From positions 1 to 43,609 of the forward strand of contig CACGWW010000013.1 of the NCBI GenBank assembly GCA_902576905.1: DNA of 43,609 nucleotides, read 5' to 3'. Below the pieces are notes generated by a model. That model saw only the letters and a program-made list of their open reading frames with translations. It did not search any database and was not told the origin of the DNA. The DNA comes from an uncultured Alphaproteobacteria bacterium (GTDB lineage Bacteria; Pseudomonadota; Alphaproteobacteria; Rhodobacterales; Rhodobacteraceae). This document shows positions 16,005 through 24,110 of this stretch, in pieces; position 1 is the stretch's first letter, and each line of letters begins with the position of its first letter. A program made the position numbers and the translations under genes.

Positions 16005-16952
16005 ATGAATGCGAAGAAAATTGTAGTAATTGGCGCAGGAATCTCTGGATTACTATGTGGCAAAAGATTAGCCGAAGGTGGCCATTCAGTTCTAATACTT
16101 GATAAAGGCAGGAATATAGGTGGAAGGCTGAGTACACGGCGAACTGATGGAGCTGTTTTCCATCATGGTGCAAGTTCCTTACCTGACTTTTACAGTCATA
16201 CAGAATTGCCAGAATTTGGGTTAGAAATATTCAAAAGAGCAGAGAAAGAAAAAATAATCCAGCGTAAAGGAAACTTATTTGAGCCCATAAATTCAGTTGC
16301 CGACTTTATAAATTATTGTGGGACGAATCTAAATATATGGAATAGCTCTGAGGCTATCTCGTTAAATTTATACAATAAGACAATTGTTGTGAAATGTAGG
16401 GGTGGAGTTCATGAAAAAACGCCTTATGATGTCTTGGTCCTTTCAATACCTCCAAATCAAGCTAAAACTTTAATTAATAAACAAATTAATAAGTTTGACA
16501 GTCTAATAGAGAAAGTCCAAATGAGGAGCTCTGCAGCAGCTCTCTTTTCCTTTGACATAAATCCAGAACCTGTAAAAGAAAAACATTTTTCGAACAAAAA
16601 AGTTCATATTCAGGTAGAAAATAATCGATTCAAATGTGAGCAGCAGTTATTCTGCTTAACCGTTCACACTAAAGAACCTTTTGCCAAGAAAGTCGTTATA
16701 AACGACAAAAATACAATTAAAGAGCTGTTGCTTAAAGAGATAATAGATACCGTCCCCTTTTCCTTGCCTGAACCAATTTACGAAGCTGGCCACCGTTGGC
16801 TTTATGGGTTCACCGCACGAGCTTTGGGAAAATCTTTTCTATTTTATAACGAAGAAAATGTCGGCATTTGCGGCGATTGGTGTTTAGGTGGAACTATTTT
16901 GGATGCCGCCTCGAGTGGAATAAAGTTAGCGGAACATATATTAACTCGTTAG
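16005..16952 (+). CDS. FAD-dependent NAD(P)H/amine oxidase family protein (renalase-like)
   Basis: A flavoprotein oxidoreductase of 315 residues. The N-terminal dinucleotide-binding motif is VVIGAGISGLLCGKRLAEGG, the ribose-binding acidic residue is in ILDKG, and GGRLSTRR is the arginine loop of renalase-like and amine-oxidase families. The C-terminal FAD loop reads VGICGDWCLGGTILDAASSGIKLAEHIL. Renalase relatives oxidise isomeric forms of NAD(P)H; the true substrate here is unknown. The gene starts 13 bp after the second Cys-rich small protein and is likely co-transcribed with that pair, which may deliver substrate, metal or electrons; that is speculation. Confidence 0.86.
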   Translation: MNAKKIVVIGAGISGLLCGKRLAEGGHSVLILDKGRNIGGRLSTRRTDGAVFHHGASSLPDFYSHTELPEFGLEIFKRAEKEKIIQRKGNLFEPINSVADFINYCGTNLNIWNSSEAISLNLYNKTIVVKCRGGVHEKTPYDVLVLSIPPNQAKTLINKQINKFDSLIEKVQMRSSAAALFSFDINPEPVKEKHFSNKKVHIQVENNRFKCEQQLFCLTVHTKEPFAKKVVINDKNTIKELLLKEIIDTVPFSLPEPIYEAGHRWLYGFTARALGKSFLFYNEENVGICGDWCLGGTILDAASSGIKLAEHILTR

Positions 16953-16981
16953 TATCTTTAAAGACATGTTTATTTAAGCCT

Positions 16982-18745
16982 TTAAAAAAGACTATCAGCA
17001 AACTCTATAAGCGACTCCTTTGCTCCTTCATTATTAAGCCGAAAGCTATCAACTTCAGCTGCCCAATCTTTATCATTAAACTCTTCTTTTCCGCGTTTAT
17101 ACCAATCTTCTTCTGTTATATCGTGTTCCTCATCACTACAAAGCTTTGCAGTTAAAAGCCATGATTTAGAGTCTATATCTTCTAATTTTTTTACTAACTC
17201 GAGACAATTATCTTTATTTCTAGCCAAATACTCTCCGAATAAAACCGGAGCTGTTCTGGAGTCAGAGTTTGTTTTTCCTTGTGCAATTGGGTCGATCTCT
17301 AATGCTAGCTTCAGCGCGTCTAGGCCTTGATCGATTTTTCCTAATCGCAGTGATACTTCCCCATAAACTGATAAAACTCGTGGGTCATTGGGAACCATTT
17401 TGTAGGCCTTAGAGGCATGTCTTTCTGCTACTCTAAAATTTCTACCCGATAAATTAACTTCAGCCATCAATCGATGAACCTCAAAATCATTGTCATTAAG
17501 TTCATGTGCCTTTTTAAGGCATCCTTCCGCTTCACTCCATATTTCAGCCATATCACCCTCAATAAAGCCTCTACTCATACCCTGACCAAGAGCACAGGCT
17601 TTCCAAGCATACGCTTGGCCGTTAGTCTCGTCAGCTTTTATAGCTTCATCGAAGGTCGTTAAAGCGTTTTGTAACGCATCCTTTTGTATTTTGTGGTGTA
17701 AAACTTTGCCCTTCAAAAGTAATTCGTAAGAAGACAAATTTTCAGTGGGTTTTCTTTGCGCTCTTTCTAAGCTTGATAATTCAATCTCTCCCAGAAGTTT
17801 TCTAGAAATTTGTCTAACTATTTCATCTTGTACATCAAAGATATCTTCGATGATTTTATCAAACTTTTGGCTCCATATCTGGCTATCATCTTTTGCGTCA
17901 GACAATTCAACTGAGATCCTTACCCTTTTACCAGATGAACGAATACTACCAACAACAACATAATCAACGCCAAACTTTTCACAGAATGCTTTCAGATCCA
18001 TCTCGTTGTCTCTAAAATCGAAACATGATTGTCGAGAGACTAGCTCTAATTCTCTTATCATGGAAAATTCAGTTATTAAGTCCTCTACAATTCCATCTAC
18101 TAAATATCCACTATCTTCGTCATTGCTAGCATTTGAGAACGGCATGACAGCTAGCTTTGGCTTATAATTTTTCTCAGACTCTTTTTTTGCGTAGCTCCTA
18201 CCATCAGTCTTCTCTACTTTCCCACCTGTTGGAGAAATGCCAAACGTCTGATAACTATCGGAAATATTCTTTAATGCCTTAGTACCCGCATCTTCAACTT
18301 TAAATTCTATTTTGTTATCAACTTGATCCTTCACTGTTGATGAAATTAGTATTTGGCCAGGAGTGCAAGCAGCCTCCAACCGAGCAGCTATGTTAACACC
18401 ACTACCATAAATGTTATCCTTTTCAACAATCACATCATCCATATGCACTCCCACCCGCCATGTCATGATTGAGCTTTCTTTAGTGACTTTATTTCTTTCA
18501 TCAATAGCTTTTTGAAAGTTTATCGCAGCGTTGACACAGGAAACGGGACTCGCAAATTCAGCAATAACAGAGTCTCCGGCGGTATAGAAAATTTTTCCAC
18601 CAAATTCTTCAATATAGGGATCTATAATAGAACGACAGGCCTTTAAATTATCTAGTGTTTTCTCTTCATCTTTTTCCATTAGACTGCTAAATCCCACACA
18701 ATCAGTTGCCAAAATAGAAGTTAGTCTTCTGTTTACACTAGCCAT
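16982..18745 (-). CDS. Class III adenylate/guanylate cyclase with FlgO/TolB-like and TPR domains (paralogue 1)
   Basis: A 587-residue cytosolic signalling protein. Residues 1-170 form a class III cyclase homology domain. Metal-binding Asp15 (ATDCVGFS) and Asp58 (AGDSVIAEF) and the transition-state pair Asn118/Arg122 (GVNIAARLE) are all present, so it should be active, most likely making cAMP. Next is a FlgO/TolB-N-like domain, about 195-340 (KLAVMPFSN, DGIVEDLITEFS, YVVVGSIRSSGKRVRISVEL). TPR repeats follow from about 355 to the end. It is a close paralogue of the protein at 36230. The upstream AAAGGG is a fair ribosome site. Its 3' end faces the renalase-like gene. Confidence 0.93.
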   Translation of the reverse strand: MASVNRRLTSILATDCVGFSSLMEKDEEKTLDNLKACRSIIDPYIEEFGGKIFYTAGDSVIAEFASPVSCVNAAINFQKAIDERNKVTKESSIMTWRVGVHMDDVIVEKDNIYGSGVNIAARLEAACTPGQILISSTVKDQVDNKIEFKVEDAGTKALKNISDSYQTFGISPTGGKVEKTDGRSYAKKESEKNYKPKLAVMPFSNASNDEDSGYLVDGIVEDLITEFSMIRELELVSRQSCFDFRDNEMDLKAFCEKFGVDYVVVGSIRSSGKRVRISVELSDAKDDSQIWSQKFDKIIEDIFDVQDEIVRQISRKLLGEIELSSLERAQRKPTENLSSYELLLKGKVLHHKIQKDALQNALTTFDEAIKADETNGQAYAWKACALGQGMSRGFIEGDMAEIWSEAEGCLKKAHELNDNDFEVHRLMAEVNLSGRNFRVAERHASKAYKMVPNDPRVLSVYGEVSLRLGKIDQGLDALKLALEIDPIAQGKTNSDSRTAPVLFGEYLARNKDNCLELVKKLEDIDSKSWLLTAKLCSDEEHDITEEDWYKRGKEEFNDKDWAAEVDSFRLNNEGAKESLIEFADSLF

Positions 18746-18902
18746 TTTTAACCCTTTGTTTTTTCCTTTTTAACTTATAGAAACGACCAGCCTGAAACGT
18801 TAGGGTTCCTTCTGTTAGATCCATTTTTCCCGCAAATAACATTTCTAGGTAATCGTTTAGAATCCAATAGTATTATTTTTCAACTAATCTTCAATGGAAT
18901 TT

Positions 18903-19283
18903 TTATCGTTTGAAAAAAATCTTCTTATATTCTGGTCTTGCTAAAAAATGAGAGAGTATCGCTGCTAATAAAAAGAAACCGAGCGTCGCATACTCACGAT
19001 AATCAGTTATTCCTTGCTGATAATAGATAATAAGGCCCGAGCTTCCTATGAATTTTAAATATATGTCAAGAAATTGGATTGGGAACATTCTTTCCTTACC
19101 AAACAAAAAGTGTCGTATAGCTAGATAACCAAAGGTAAGAAAAACACTCACCCGTACGATTTGCCATCGATGAAAGGGAATTTCCTGTATTGATTGATTA
19201 AATTCAAAAGGGAAAGAAAAAGAGTAGCCCAACAGTGCAACTAAACCTGCAAAGAGCGCCCAGACCCCAAGTAGAAAGATCAT
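18903..19283 (-). CDS. Small four-helix membrane protein, unknown
   Basis: Not recognised. The 126 residues hold four hydrophobic segments (about 2-22, 43-60, 75-92 and 98-115), a His/Arg-containing loop IPFHRWQIVRV between the first two, and a basic C-terminus YKKIFFKR that should face the cytoplasm. No signature motif is visible. It stands alone between the cyclase gene and the GAF pair, with about 160 bp of AT-rich sequence on each side. The start at 19283 begins directly with a hydrophobic stretch, as is common for inner-membrane proteins. Confidence 0.65.
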   Translation of the reverse strand: MIFLLGVWALFAGLVALLGYSFSFPFEFNQSIQEIPFHRWQIVRVSVFLTFGYLAIRHFLFGKERMFPIQFLDIYLKFIGSSGLIIYYQQGITDYREYATLGFFLLAAILSHFLARPEYKKIFFKR

Positions 19284-19449
19284 TATTTGTGCTATTAATC
19301 TCAGTTACTTCCCTCAATTGCTTAGAACATAATAAAAAAAATTGGTGAACTGATTACATGGCCAAACAATATCACATTTTTCAAATTTTTTCAATTTAAG
19401 GGAATTTTCATCTAAATATAACAACCAATTCAGATAAAAATTTTGGCTA

Positions 19450-19791
19450 CTAATTCCTTACAAAAGACGCACCTTCTATTTTAATATCTGTTGCCACTGC
19501 TTCTTTTTCGTAGGTAAAGGCGAATACTCCAGATACCTTATTTTCTTTAAAAATAAAACTATTTCTCAAATCTCCAAGTAGTTTTTCTGAATCATCTTCA
19601 AACTTTTTCAAAGCTTTAGCATCTTCAAACTTCACGTGAATATTTAAATCACCATCTTTACTTATAAGTATATTCAGTCCGAGAAAATCATACTCGGCTA
19701 TTTTCCCACCCAAGGACTCTGAGCAGAATCCCGCCGCTACTTTTGCTTCACTAACACCAGGAAACTTAAACTGATAAATCACTGCAAACAT
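19450..19791 (-). CDS. Hypothetical protein linked to GAF-domain gene
   Basis: Not recognised. A soluble 113-residue protein opening MFAVIYQFKFPGVSEAK and continuing NILISKDGDLNIHVKFEDAKALKKFEDDSEKLL. The alternation of short strands with an amphipathic helix is compatible with a small alpha+beta (ferredoxin-like) fold. No cysteine cluster or metal motif is seen. Its ATG immediately follows the TAG of the GAF-domain gene with no bases between, so the two are translationally coupled and probably act together. Confidence 0.65.
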   Translation of the reverse strand: MFAVIYQFKFPGVSEAKVAAGFCSESLGGKIAEYDFLGLNILISKDGDLNIHVKFEDAKALKKFEDDSEKLLGDLRNSFIFKENKVSGVFAFTYEKEAVATDIKIEGASFVRN

Positions 19792-20619
19792 CTAAACATC
19801 TCCCAGCTCAGAAAGCATATTATCGAGATTGACTTGAGCTTGTTCTTTAGAAATTGATATTCTCTTGAATATCCCTTGATCAAGATCTAATTCACTTTGG
19901 AACTCCCTAGCTCTCTTAGTCATCACTCCAGATGCGTCGAGCAAGTCGTATTTTATCAGACTTTGTTTTCCTGATTCATCTATAGGTCTACCTTCAATTA
20001 CGGTCAAAAAATTAATTGTGTCTTTAATAGTCATATCTGGATTATGTTTAATAACCACCTTGAGCATATCAATAGCTCGAGATGCAGTAATTTCTCTTTG
20101 ATCACCCTGAGTTTCAAGTTGATGTGCCAGTCTTGCCGCAAGCTTTTGTATTAGTGTAATTTGATTATTGTCGAGTTTTTTACCCAACTCCGTGTCGACA
20201 ACACAAAGCGTTCCTAATATTAATCCACCTTGAGTAATTAAAGGAAAACCCCCATAAAATTTTACATATGGATCTCCAGTCACAACGGGGTGATTTTTAA
20301 ACCTCTCGTCCTTACTACAATCCTCTACTAATATCGGGTCAGTGCTATTCAAAGCAAATTGGCAAAATGTTCTTTCTCTAGGGGCACTGTTAGGACGATC
20401 TTCTGATAGCCCAACATGACACAACATATACTGTCTTTCTTCATCTATAAGCCCAGTGTAGCTAACAGGCATATTCGATATTTCTTTTGCTAGCTCTGTA
20501 TAGATTAAAAATAACTCTTTGTTGGCAACATCCATTACCCCCGTTTTTCGAACTGCCTCAAGTCTTCGGGCTTCATTGCTTGGGATAGCAGCAGGTGAAA
20601 AGTCACTATAATCGTCCAA
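19792..20619 (-). CDS. GAF-domain sensor protein
   Basis: A 275-residue cytosolic protein. Residues about 15-175 match a GAF domain of the kind found beside EAL/GGDEF or histidine kinases: ARRLEAVRKTGVMDV, then RTFCQFALNSTDPILVEDCSKDERFKNHPVVTG and FYGGFPLITQGGLILGTLCVVD. The remaining ~100 residues are helical (ASRAIDMLKVVIKHNPDMTIKDTINFL) and carry no catalytic output domain. It is therefore a sensor or adaptor binding a small ligand or chromophore of unknown identity. It is followed without spacing by the 113-residue partner. Cys residues occur in the GAF core, but bilin attachment cannot be concluded. Confidence 0.83.
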   Translation of the reverse strand: MDDYSDFSPAAIPSNEARRLEAVRKTGVMDVANKELFLIYTELAKEISNMPVSYTGLIDEERQYMLCHVGLSEDRPNSAPRERTFCQFALNSTDPILVEDCSKDERFKNHPVVTGDPYVKFYGGFPLITQGGLILGTLCVVDTELGKKLDNNQITLIQKLAARLAHQLETQGDQREITASRAIDMLKVVIKHNPDMTIKDTINFLTVIEGRPIDESGKQSLIKYDLLDASGVMTKRAREFQSELDLDQGIFKRISISKEQAQVNLDNMLSELGDV

Positions 20620-20715
20620 AAAAATCCTCTTCGTTAAGGTTTCTGTTATTAAGTTTAAATTTTATCGTTCTTAAAAAGTTTTTCAACTTTTTCATTATAT
20701 TTACTCGCGTGCAGA

Positions 20716-21462
20716 TTATCCCATCCGCCGAAAAATTGATGGTATATAGTAAGGTATTTTTTGTTGGTAATCGGAAAATCTTTTACCGTAAATTTTTTGG
20801 AATCTTTTTTCTTTCAACATAGGACCAAAATAGCAATAAAGACTGTAGGATAGCGCAACAATAAATAAATCCAAACTCATCACAGGACTTGTCCAAAGGA
20901 CTAAACTGAAAGATAGATAAATGGGTTGCCTAATTATCGAAAAGAGACCATGAGTAGGCATGTCAGGAAAAACCGGTTTTTTCCCCTGATATACAGATGT
21001 CCAGCCTAAGGAACCAGTTTGCACTTTATATCCTGCCTGTATAGATGAAATAGATAATAATGCCCAACTAAGTAAGTTAAGTATGATCATATATATGCTT
21101 GCTGGTGTTTCAATTTGCCAAATAAAAACTCCAGAAAAATTCCAGAGAGAGAATAAGAGTATGAGTTGTATGGAAGCTATAGTAGCGTAGACCGTTGTTC
21201 TAAGAGTTTTGGCATAACTTTTAGGCGCAAAAATCTCTAATATCTTCATACCACGGTTAGATAGAAAGAATGAGTGACCCACAGGAAACTGAATTAACAA
21301 CAAAAGATTTATTGCCACCGCGCCTAAGCCTTCGAAGGGTCCAACCGAAAATTGAAAACCGGTCAAAATAGTAATAAACATCACTGCGCCAGCTACTAGA
21401 AAAATGCCATGGCACGCTATACCATACAATAAAGCAATGGGTTTGTTACCTGATCGATACAT
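20716..21462 (-). CDS. Integral-membrane methyltransferase (ICMT/MddA/NnrU-like)
   Basis: A 248-residue protein with six or seven hydrophobic segments. The C-terminal third shows the isoprenylcysteine-methyltransferase/phospholipid-methyltransferase signature: GLFSIIRQPIYLSF, then GPMLKEKRFQKIYGKRFSDYQQKIPYYIP, where the Arg-x-Pro and the Glu-Lys-Arg-Phe region form the AdoMet site. Relatives methylate isoprenylcysteine, phospholipids or methanethiol; which applies here is open. The start is 36 bp downstream of the photolyase stop on the same strand, so it may be the last gene of that cluster. Confidence 0.72.
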   Translation of the reverse strand: MYRSGNKPIALLYGIACHGIFLVAGAVMFITILTGFQFSVGPFEGLGAVAINLLLLIQFPVGHSFFLSNRGMKILEIFAPKSYAKTLRTTVYATIASIQLILLFSLWNFSGVFIWQIETPASIYMIILNLLSWALLSISSIQAGYKVQTGSLGWTSVYQGKKPVFPDMPTHGLFSIIRQPIYLSFSLVLWTSPVMSLDLFIVALSYSLYCYFGPMLKEKRFQKIYGKRFSDYQQKIPYYIPSIFRRMG

Positions 21463-21498
21463 AGACTACAGATAGTACGTCTTAAGAAAATGAAAACA

Positions 21499-23004
21499 TT
21501 AAAACTCAAATTCTTTTTGTAATTTTGGTTTCTTTTTTCTCGATCTAAGATAATCGTTTTCAGAAATTTTTCTGCTACCTATCTTCCTCCAAATAGCTTC
21601 CGATTGGGATCTTGCTATTTTTAAGTTTTTGAGTTGATGAATTCTTGTCAAAGCGCTTTCCCTTGACAGTTTCTCATCAACAATGGGGCTATAATATTTA
21701 CCTAATAATTCTGGCGTCTCCCAGGGAGTATGGACGTTTGCCTGAGGCATATGCCTTAACTCTGGAACCCACTTTTTTATGAATTTTCCTTGAGGATCAT
21801 GTTCCAATCCTTGCTTGATTGGGTTATAAATTCTTATTGTATTAATACCAGTAGTACCTGACTGCATCTGTACTTGAGAATAATGAATTCCAGGTTCATA
21901 GTCTGAGAATAGACGCGCCAGATAAAGAGATGTTTGCCTCCAATCTATCCATAAATTGTAACTAGCGAAACTAACAAGCATTGCTCGCATACGGAAGTTT
22001 ATCCATCCAGTTGATATCAATGATCGCATACTGGCATCAATAAAGGGGAAACCTGTTTCTCCACGCTTCCATCTTTCAAAATTTTCCGAATAAGAGGTTT
22101 CTCTTTCCAATTTATCATAAATCGGATGAATATTTTTCCACTCTATGCTCCTTAAATCTTCCAATTTTTGGATGAAATGACAATGCCATCGGAGTCTTTT
22201 CTGGAATGAATTGTAAGAGGCTCGCCAGTTTTTTAATTTATCCCCAATTAGGTCTAGCTTTTTTTGGGTTTGTTCTTGTGTCATCTGGAAAATCGTTCGG
22301 ATAGAAATAGTCCCGAAGGCAATATGTGTAGACAGTCTAGAACAAGAAACTGCAGATAGCAAAGGTCCAGACATCTCTCTTTGATAGTTTTCACCCCGCT
22401 CAGTCAAAAAACTTTTTAAAACAATACTTGGCTCAATTTTGTCGAGGTTAGAATTTGGTTCGAAACCATCGAATTCCAGCGACATGTCTTGACATGATGG
22501 TAAATTATCAGAGTCTTCAGGTACACATAATATTTTTGCAGGTACCTCATAAATTTTTTTTTTCATGTGACTGTGCCAAAGGGTTGACCAACCGTCACGA
22601 GAATTTAAATTCCTTACTACTCCATTTTGTTGATATTCTTTCCAGTCTATAGAGTTTTCATCGGTCCACTTTCGGATTGCAGAGTCGCGATCTTTTGAAA
22701 ATTTATTCCATGTTTCATAGTGAGAAAAAATTGCTTTGACGTTATGTCGGGTTGCCAAAGACATTAATACAGGAAGCGCTTCTCCAACTTTTATTACTAG
22801 TCTAGAGCCTCTTTTAATGAACATATCGTCTAGTTGGCTAAGGTAGTGCTGAAGATGTAGAAAATGCCTGTACGAAACATCGGGCTGTTTCCAGAGGTTT
22901 GGCTCTAAAATGTAAAGAGGTAATATTTTCCCGTTTGCGCAGGCATTTGACAGAGGCCCGTGATCAAGCAGTCTTAGATCTCTTTTGAACCACACGATAT
23001 TCAA
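21499..23004 (-). CDS. Photolyase/cryptochrome-family FAD protein lacking the usual GGWQW tryptophans
   Basis: A DNA photolyase or cryptochrome of 501 residues. The N-terminal antenna domain opens MNIVWFKRDLRLLDHGPL. The FAD-binding helical domain shows RLSTHIAFGTIS, GETGFPFIDASMRSLISTGWINFRMRAMLVSF and ARLFSDYEPGIHYSQVQMQSGTTGIN. In classical enzymes the last stretch contains GGWQW with the FAD-proximal electron-transfer Trp; here it is VQMQ (about 378-381), so the standard Trp chain is broken. This pattern recalls the divergent 'NewPHL'-type branch seen in marine bacteria, but that placement is from memory and tentative. It could repair UV-induced dimers or sense blue light. It starts 8 bp after the DUF2805 gene, in one operon. 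Confidence 0.88.
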   Translation of the reverse strand: MNIVWFKRDLRLLDHGPLSNACANGKILPLYILEPNLWKQPDVSYRHFLHLQHYLSQLDDMFIKRGSRLVIKVGEALPVLMSLATRHNVKAIFSHYETWNKFSKDRDSAIRKWTDENSIDWKEYQQNGVVRNLNSRDGWSTLWHSHMKKKIYEVPAKILCVPEDSDNLPSCQDMSLEFDGFEPNSNLDKIEPSIVLKSFLTERGENYQREMSGPLLSAVSCSRLSTHIAFGTISIRTIFQMTQEQTQKKLDLIGDKLKNWRASYNSFQKRLRWHCHFIQKLEDLRSIEWKNIHPIYDKLERETSYSENFERWKRGETGFPFIDASMRSLISTGWINFRMRAMLVSFASYNLWIDWRQTSLYLARLFSDYEPGIHYSQVQMQSGTTGINTIRIYNPIKQGLEHDPQGKFIKKWVPELRHMPQANVHTPWETPELLGKYYSPIVDEKLSRESALTRIHQLKNLKIARSQSEAIWRKIGSRKISENDYLRSRKKKPKLQKEFEF

Positions 23005-23012
23005 CTGGCGTT

Positions 23013-23213
23013 CTACTTTCCTTTACGAAAAATTCTTTTACGCCATGCGGTATAACTTCCTGATCTAAGATTTTTTCGCATTAAATTTTTTACTTCGATC
23101 TCCTTTAGCCCGAACTCACTTTTAATTGCCTTGAAACTTACTTTGTCACTGAGTGCTAACTCAATTAGTTCGGACAAACGCGCTTGAGATAAGTTTCTTT
23201 CACCGCTAAGCAT
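23013..23213 (-). CDS. DUF2805 / TIGR03643 family protein
   Basis: A 66-residue basic protein with the full family pattern: SELIELALSDKVSFKAIKSEFGLKEIEVKNLMRKNLRSGSYTAWRKR. It looks like a helix-turn-helix fold, but its function is unproven. Its ATG overlaps the stop of the upstream one-TM protein as ATGA, and the photolyase/cryptochrome gene starts 8 bp after its stop. This three-gene order argues for a joint role, for example regulating or assisting the photoprotein, which is inference. The extreme C-terminus IFRKGK is positively charged and could contact nucleic acid. Confidence 0.85.
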   Translation of the reverse strand: MLSGERNLSQARLSELIELALSDKVSFKAIKSEFGLKEIEVKNLMRKNLRSGSYTAWRKRIFRKGK

Positions 23214-23434
23214 CAGATGTGATGATTTAACAGTAAATAATAGAAAATTACAGATCCAATAGCGCCTGCTATTGCTGCTTGAGCAAATCTAGTTCTCATT
23301 TTTGCAGCCATTTCTTTCATTTTCTCGGGATCTGGCCCGAAAATAAGTTCAACAGAGTCTTGAAGTGTTTCTTTATCACTTGGAAATTGACCTTTTGTTT
23401 TCATAGCTGCAGTTGACATTCGCCTGGATCTCAT
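23213..23434 (-). CDS. Small single-TM protein in photolyase operon
   Basis: Not recognised. A 73-residue protein with a basic N-terminus (MRSRRMSTAAMKTKGQF), an acidic middle FGPDPEKMKEMAAKM and one C-terminal membrane helix AAIAGAIGSVIFYYLLL, i.e. a tail-anchored layout. The ATG follows AATAAGGAGAATAAATC. The last codon overlaps the next start (ATGA), so it is the first gene of the operon with DUF2805 and the photolyase homologue. The 160 bp upstream, up to the divergent secreted-protein gene, must carry the promoter. Confidence 0.72.
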   Translation of the reverse strand: MRSRRMSTAAMKTKGQFPSDKETLQDSVELIFGPDPEKMKEMAAKMRTRFAQAAIAGAIGSVIFYYLLLNHHI

Positions 23435-23594
23435 GATTTATTCTCCTTATTATGTTCCACAAATATGTTCTGGATCTACAAGATGACAACTGGGTGTGTC
23501 ATTTTGCCTCAGATTCCGAAAAAAATTTTTTTTAGCTTGGTTTTAAAAAAAATAGACCTACTTAAACGCGTACAAACAATGCGGAGATTTAAAA

Positions 23595-23846
23595 ATGAAA
23601 AAAATTATTGCGTCTATATTCGTCATTACACTTTTTGGCTCAAGCGCGTATGCAAGTGGCTGCAGCGAAATGGCGGCATTCAATACAAAAATAAAGAAAG
23701 CATTAAAAACAGCGTCTTTTAACGAAAAGACTCTAGCGAATATAAAAAATTTGCAGTCTGAATGCAAAAGGCAGCATGACATGGGAATGTCTGTGAGTGC
23801 GATAAGTTCATGCAACAAGGCGCTCGATTTGGTCGCTGTTAATTAA
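23595..23846 (+). CDS. Small secreted protein with signal peptide
   Basis: Not recognised. The 83 residues start with a typical Sec signal peptide (MKKIIASIFVITLFGSSAYAS, cleavage expected after AYA). The mature part has about 62 residues with three Cys (GCSEM, SECKR, SSCNKA) and a mostly helical, Lys-rich composition; disulphide formation in the periplasm is plausible. ATG follows GGAGATTTAAAA. It heads a plus-strand run with the CDGSH protein (34 bp gap) and the DoxX-like protein. The function is unknown. Confidence 0.72.
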   Translation: MKKIIASIFVITLFGSSAYASGCSEMAAFNTKIKKALKTASFNEKTLANIKNLQSECKRQHDMGMSVSAISSCNKALDLVAVN

Positions 23847-23880
23847 GACTAGAATAAAACTTGGGATTGTGGGGTAAGTT

Positions 23881-24096
23881 ATGAGTAACGAAGAGAAGAA
23901 ATTTACTAAGCTGGACGTCGTAAGCGGAAAGTCGTATTTTATTTGCCAATGTGGTCAGAGCATAAAGTACCCACTATGTGATGGAAGCCATAAAAATACC
24001 TCCTTCAGTCCTGAGAAATATGTCGCGTCTGCAGACACTTTTGTGAATGTCTGCGGATGCAATGAATCAAAAACAGTTGTTTGCGACTGCGCGTAA
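23881..24096 (+). CDS. CDGSH iron-sulfur (mitoNEET-type) protein
   Basis: A 71-residue protein carrying one CDGSH zinc-finger/2Fe-2S motif. CQCGQSIKYPLCDGSH gives ligands Cys22, Cys24, Cys33 and His37, the three-Cys one-His set of mitoNEET-type clusters. The C-terminal part has two extra pairs, CGC (58-60) and CDC (68-70), which are not part of the minimal motif and might bind a second metal or form disulphides. A role in redox or iron homeostasis is usual for the family. The DoxX-like gene starts 14 bp after the stop, indicating co-expression. Confidence 0.92.
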   Translation: MSNEEKKFTKLDVVSGKSYFICQCGQSIKYPLCDGSHKNTSFSPEKYVASADTFVNVCGCNESKTVVCDCA

Positions 24097-24110
24097 TAAG
24101 GAGTGATTAC

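Noticed and set aside
23465-23722. Plus-strand frame of 85 codons overlapping the secreted-protein gene
   Set aside because: Overlaps the gene at 23595 in another frame; that gene has a clear signal peptide and ribosome site.
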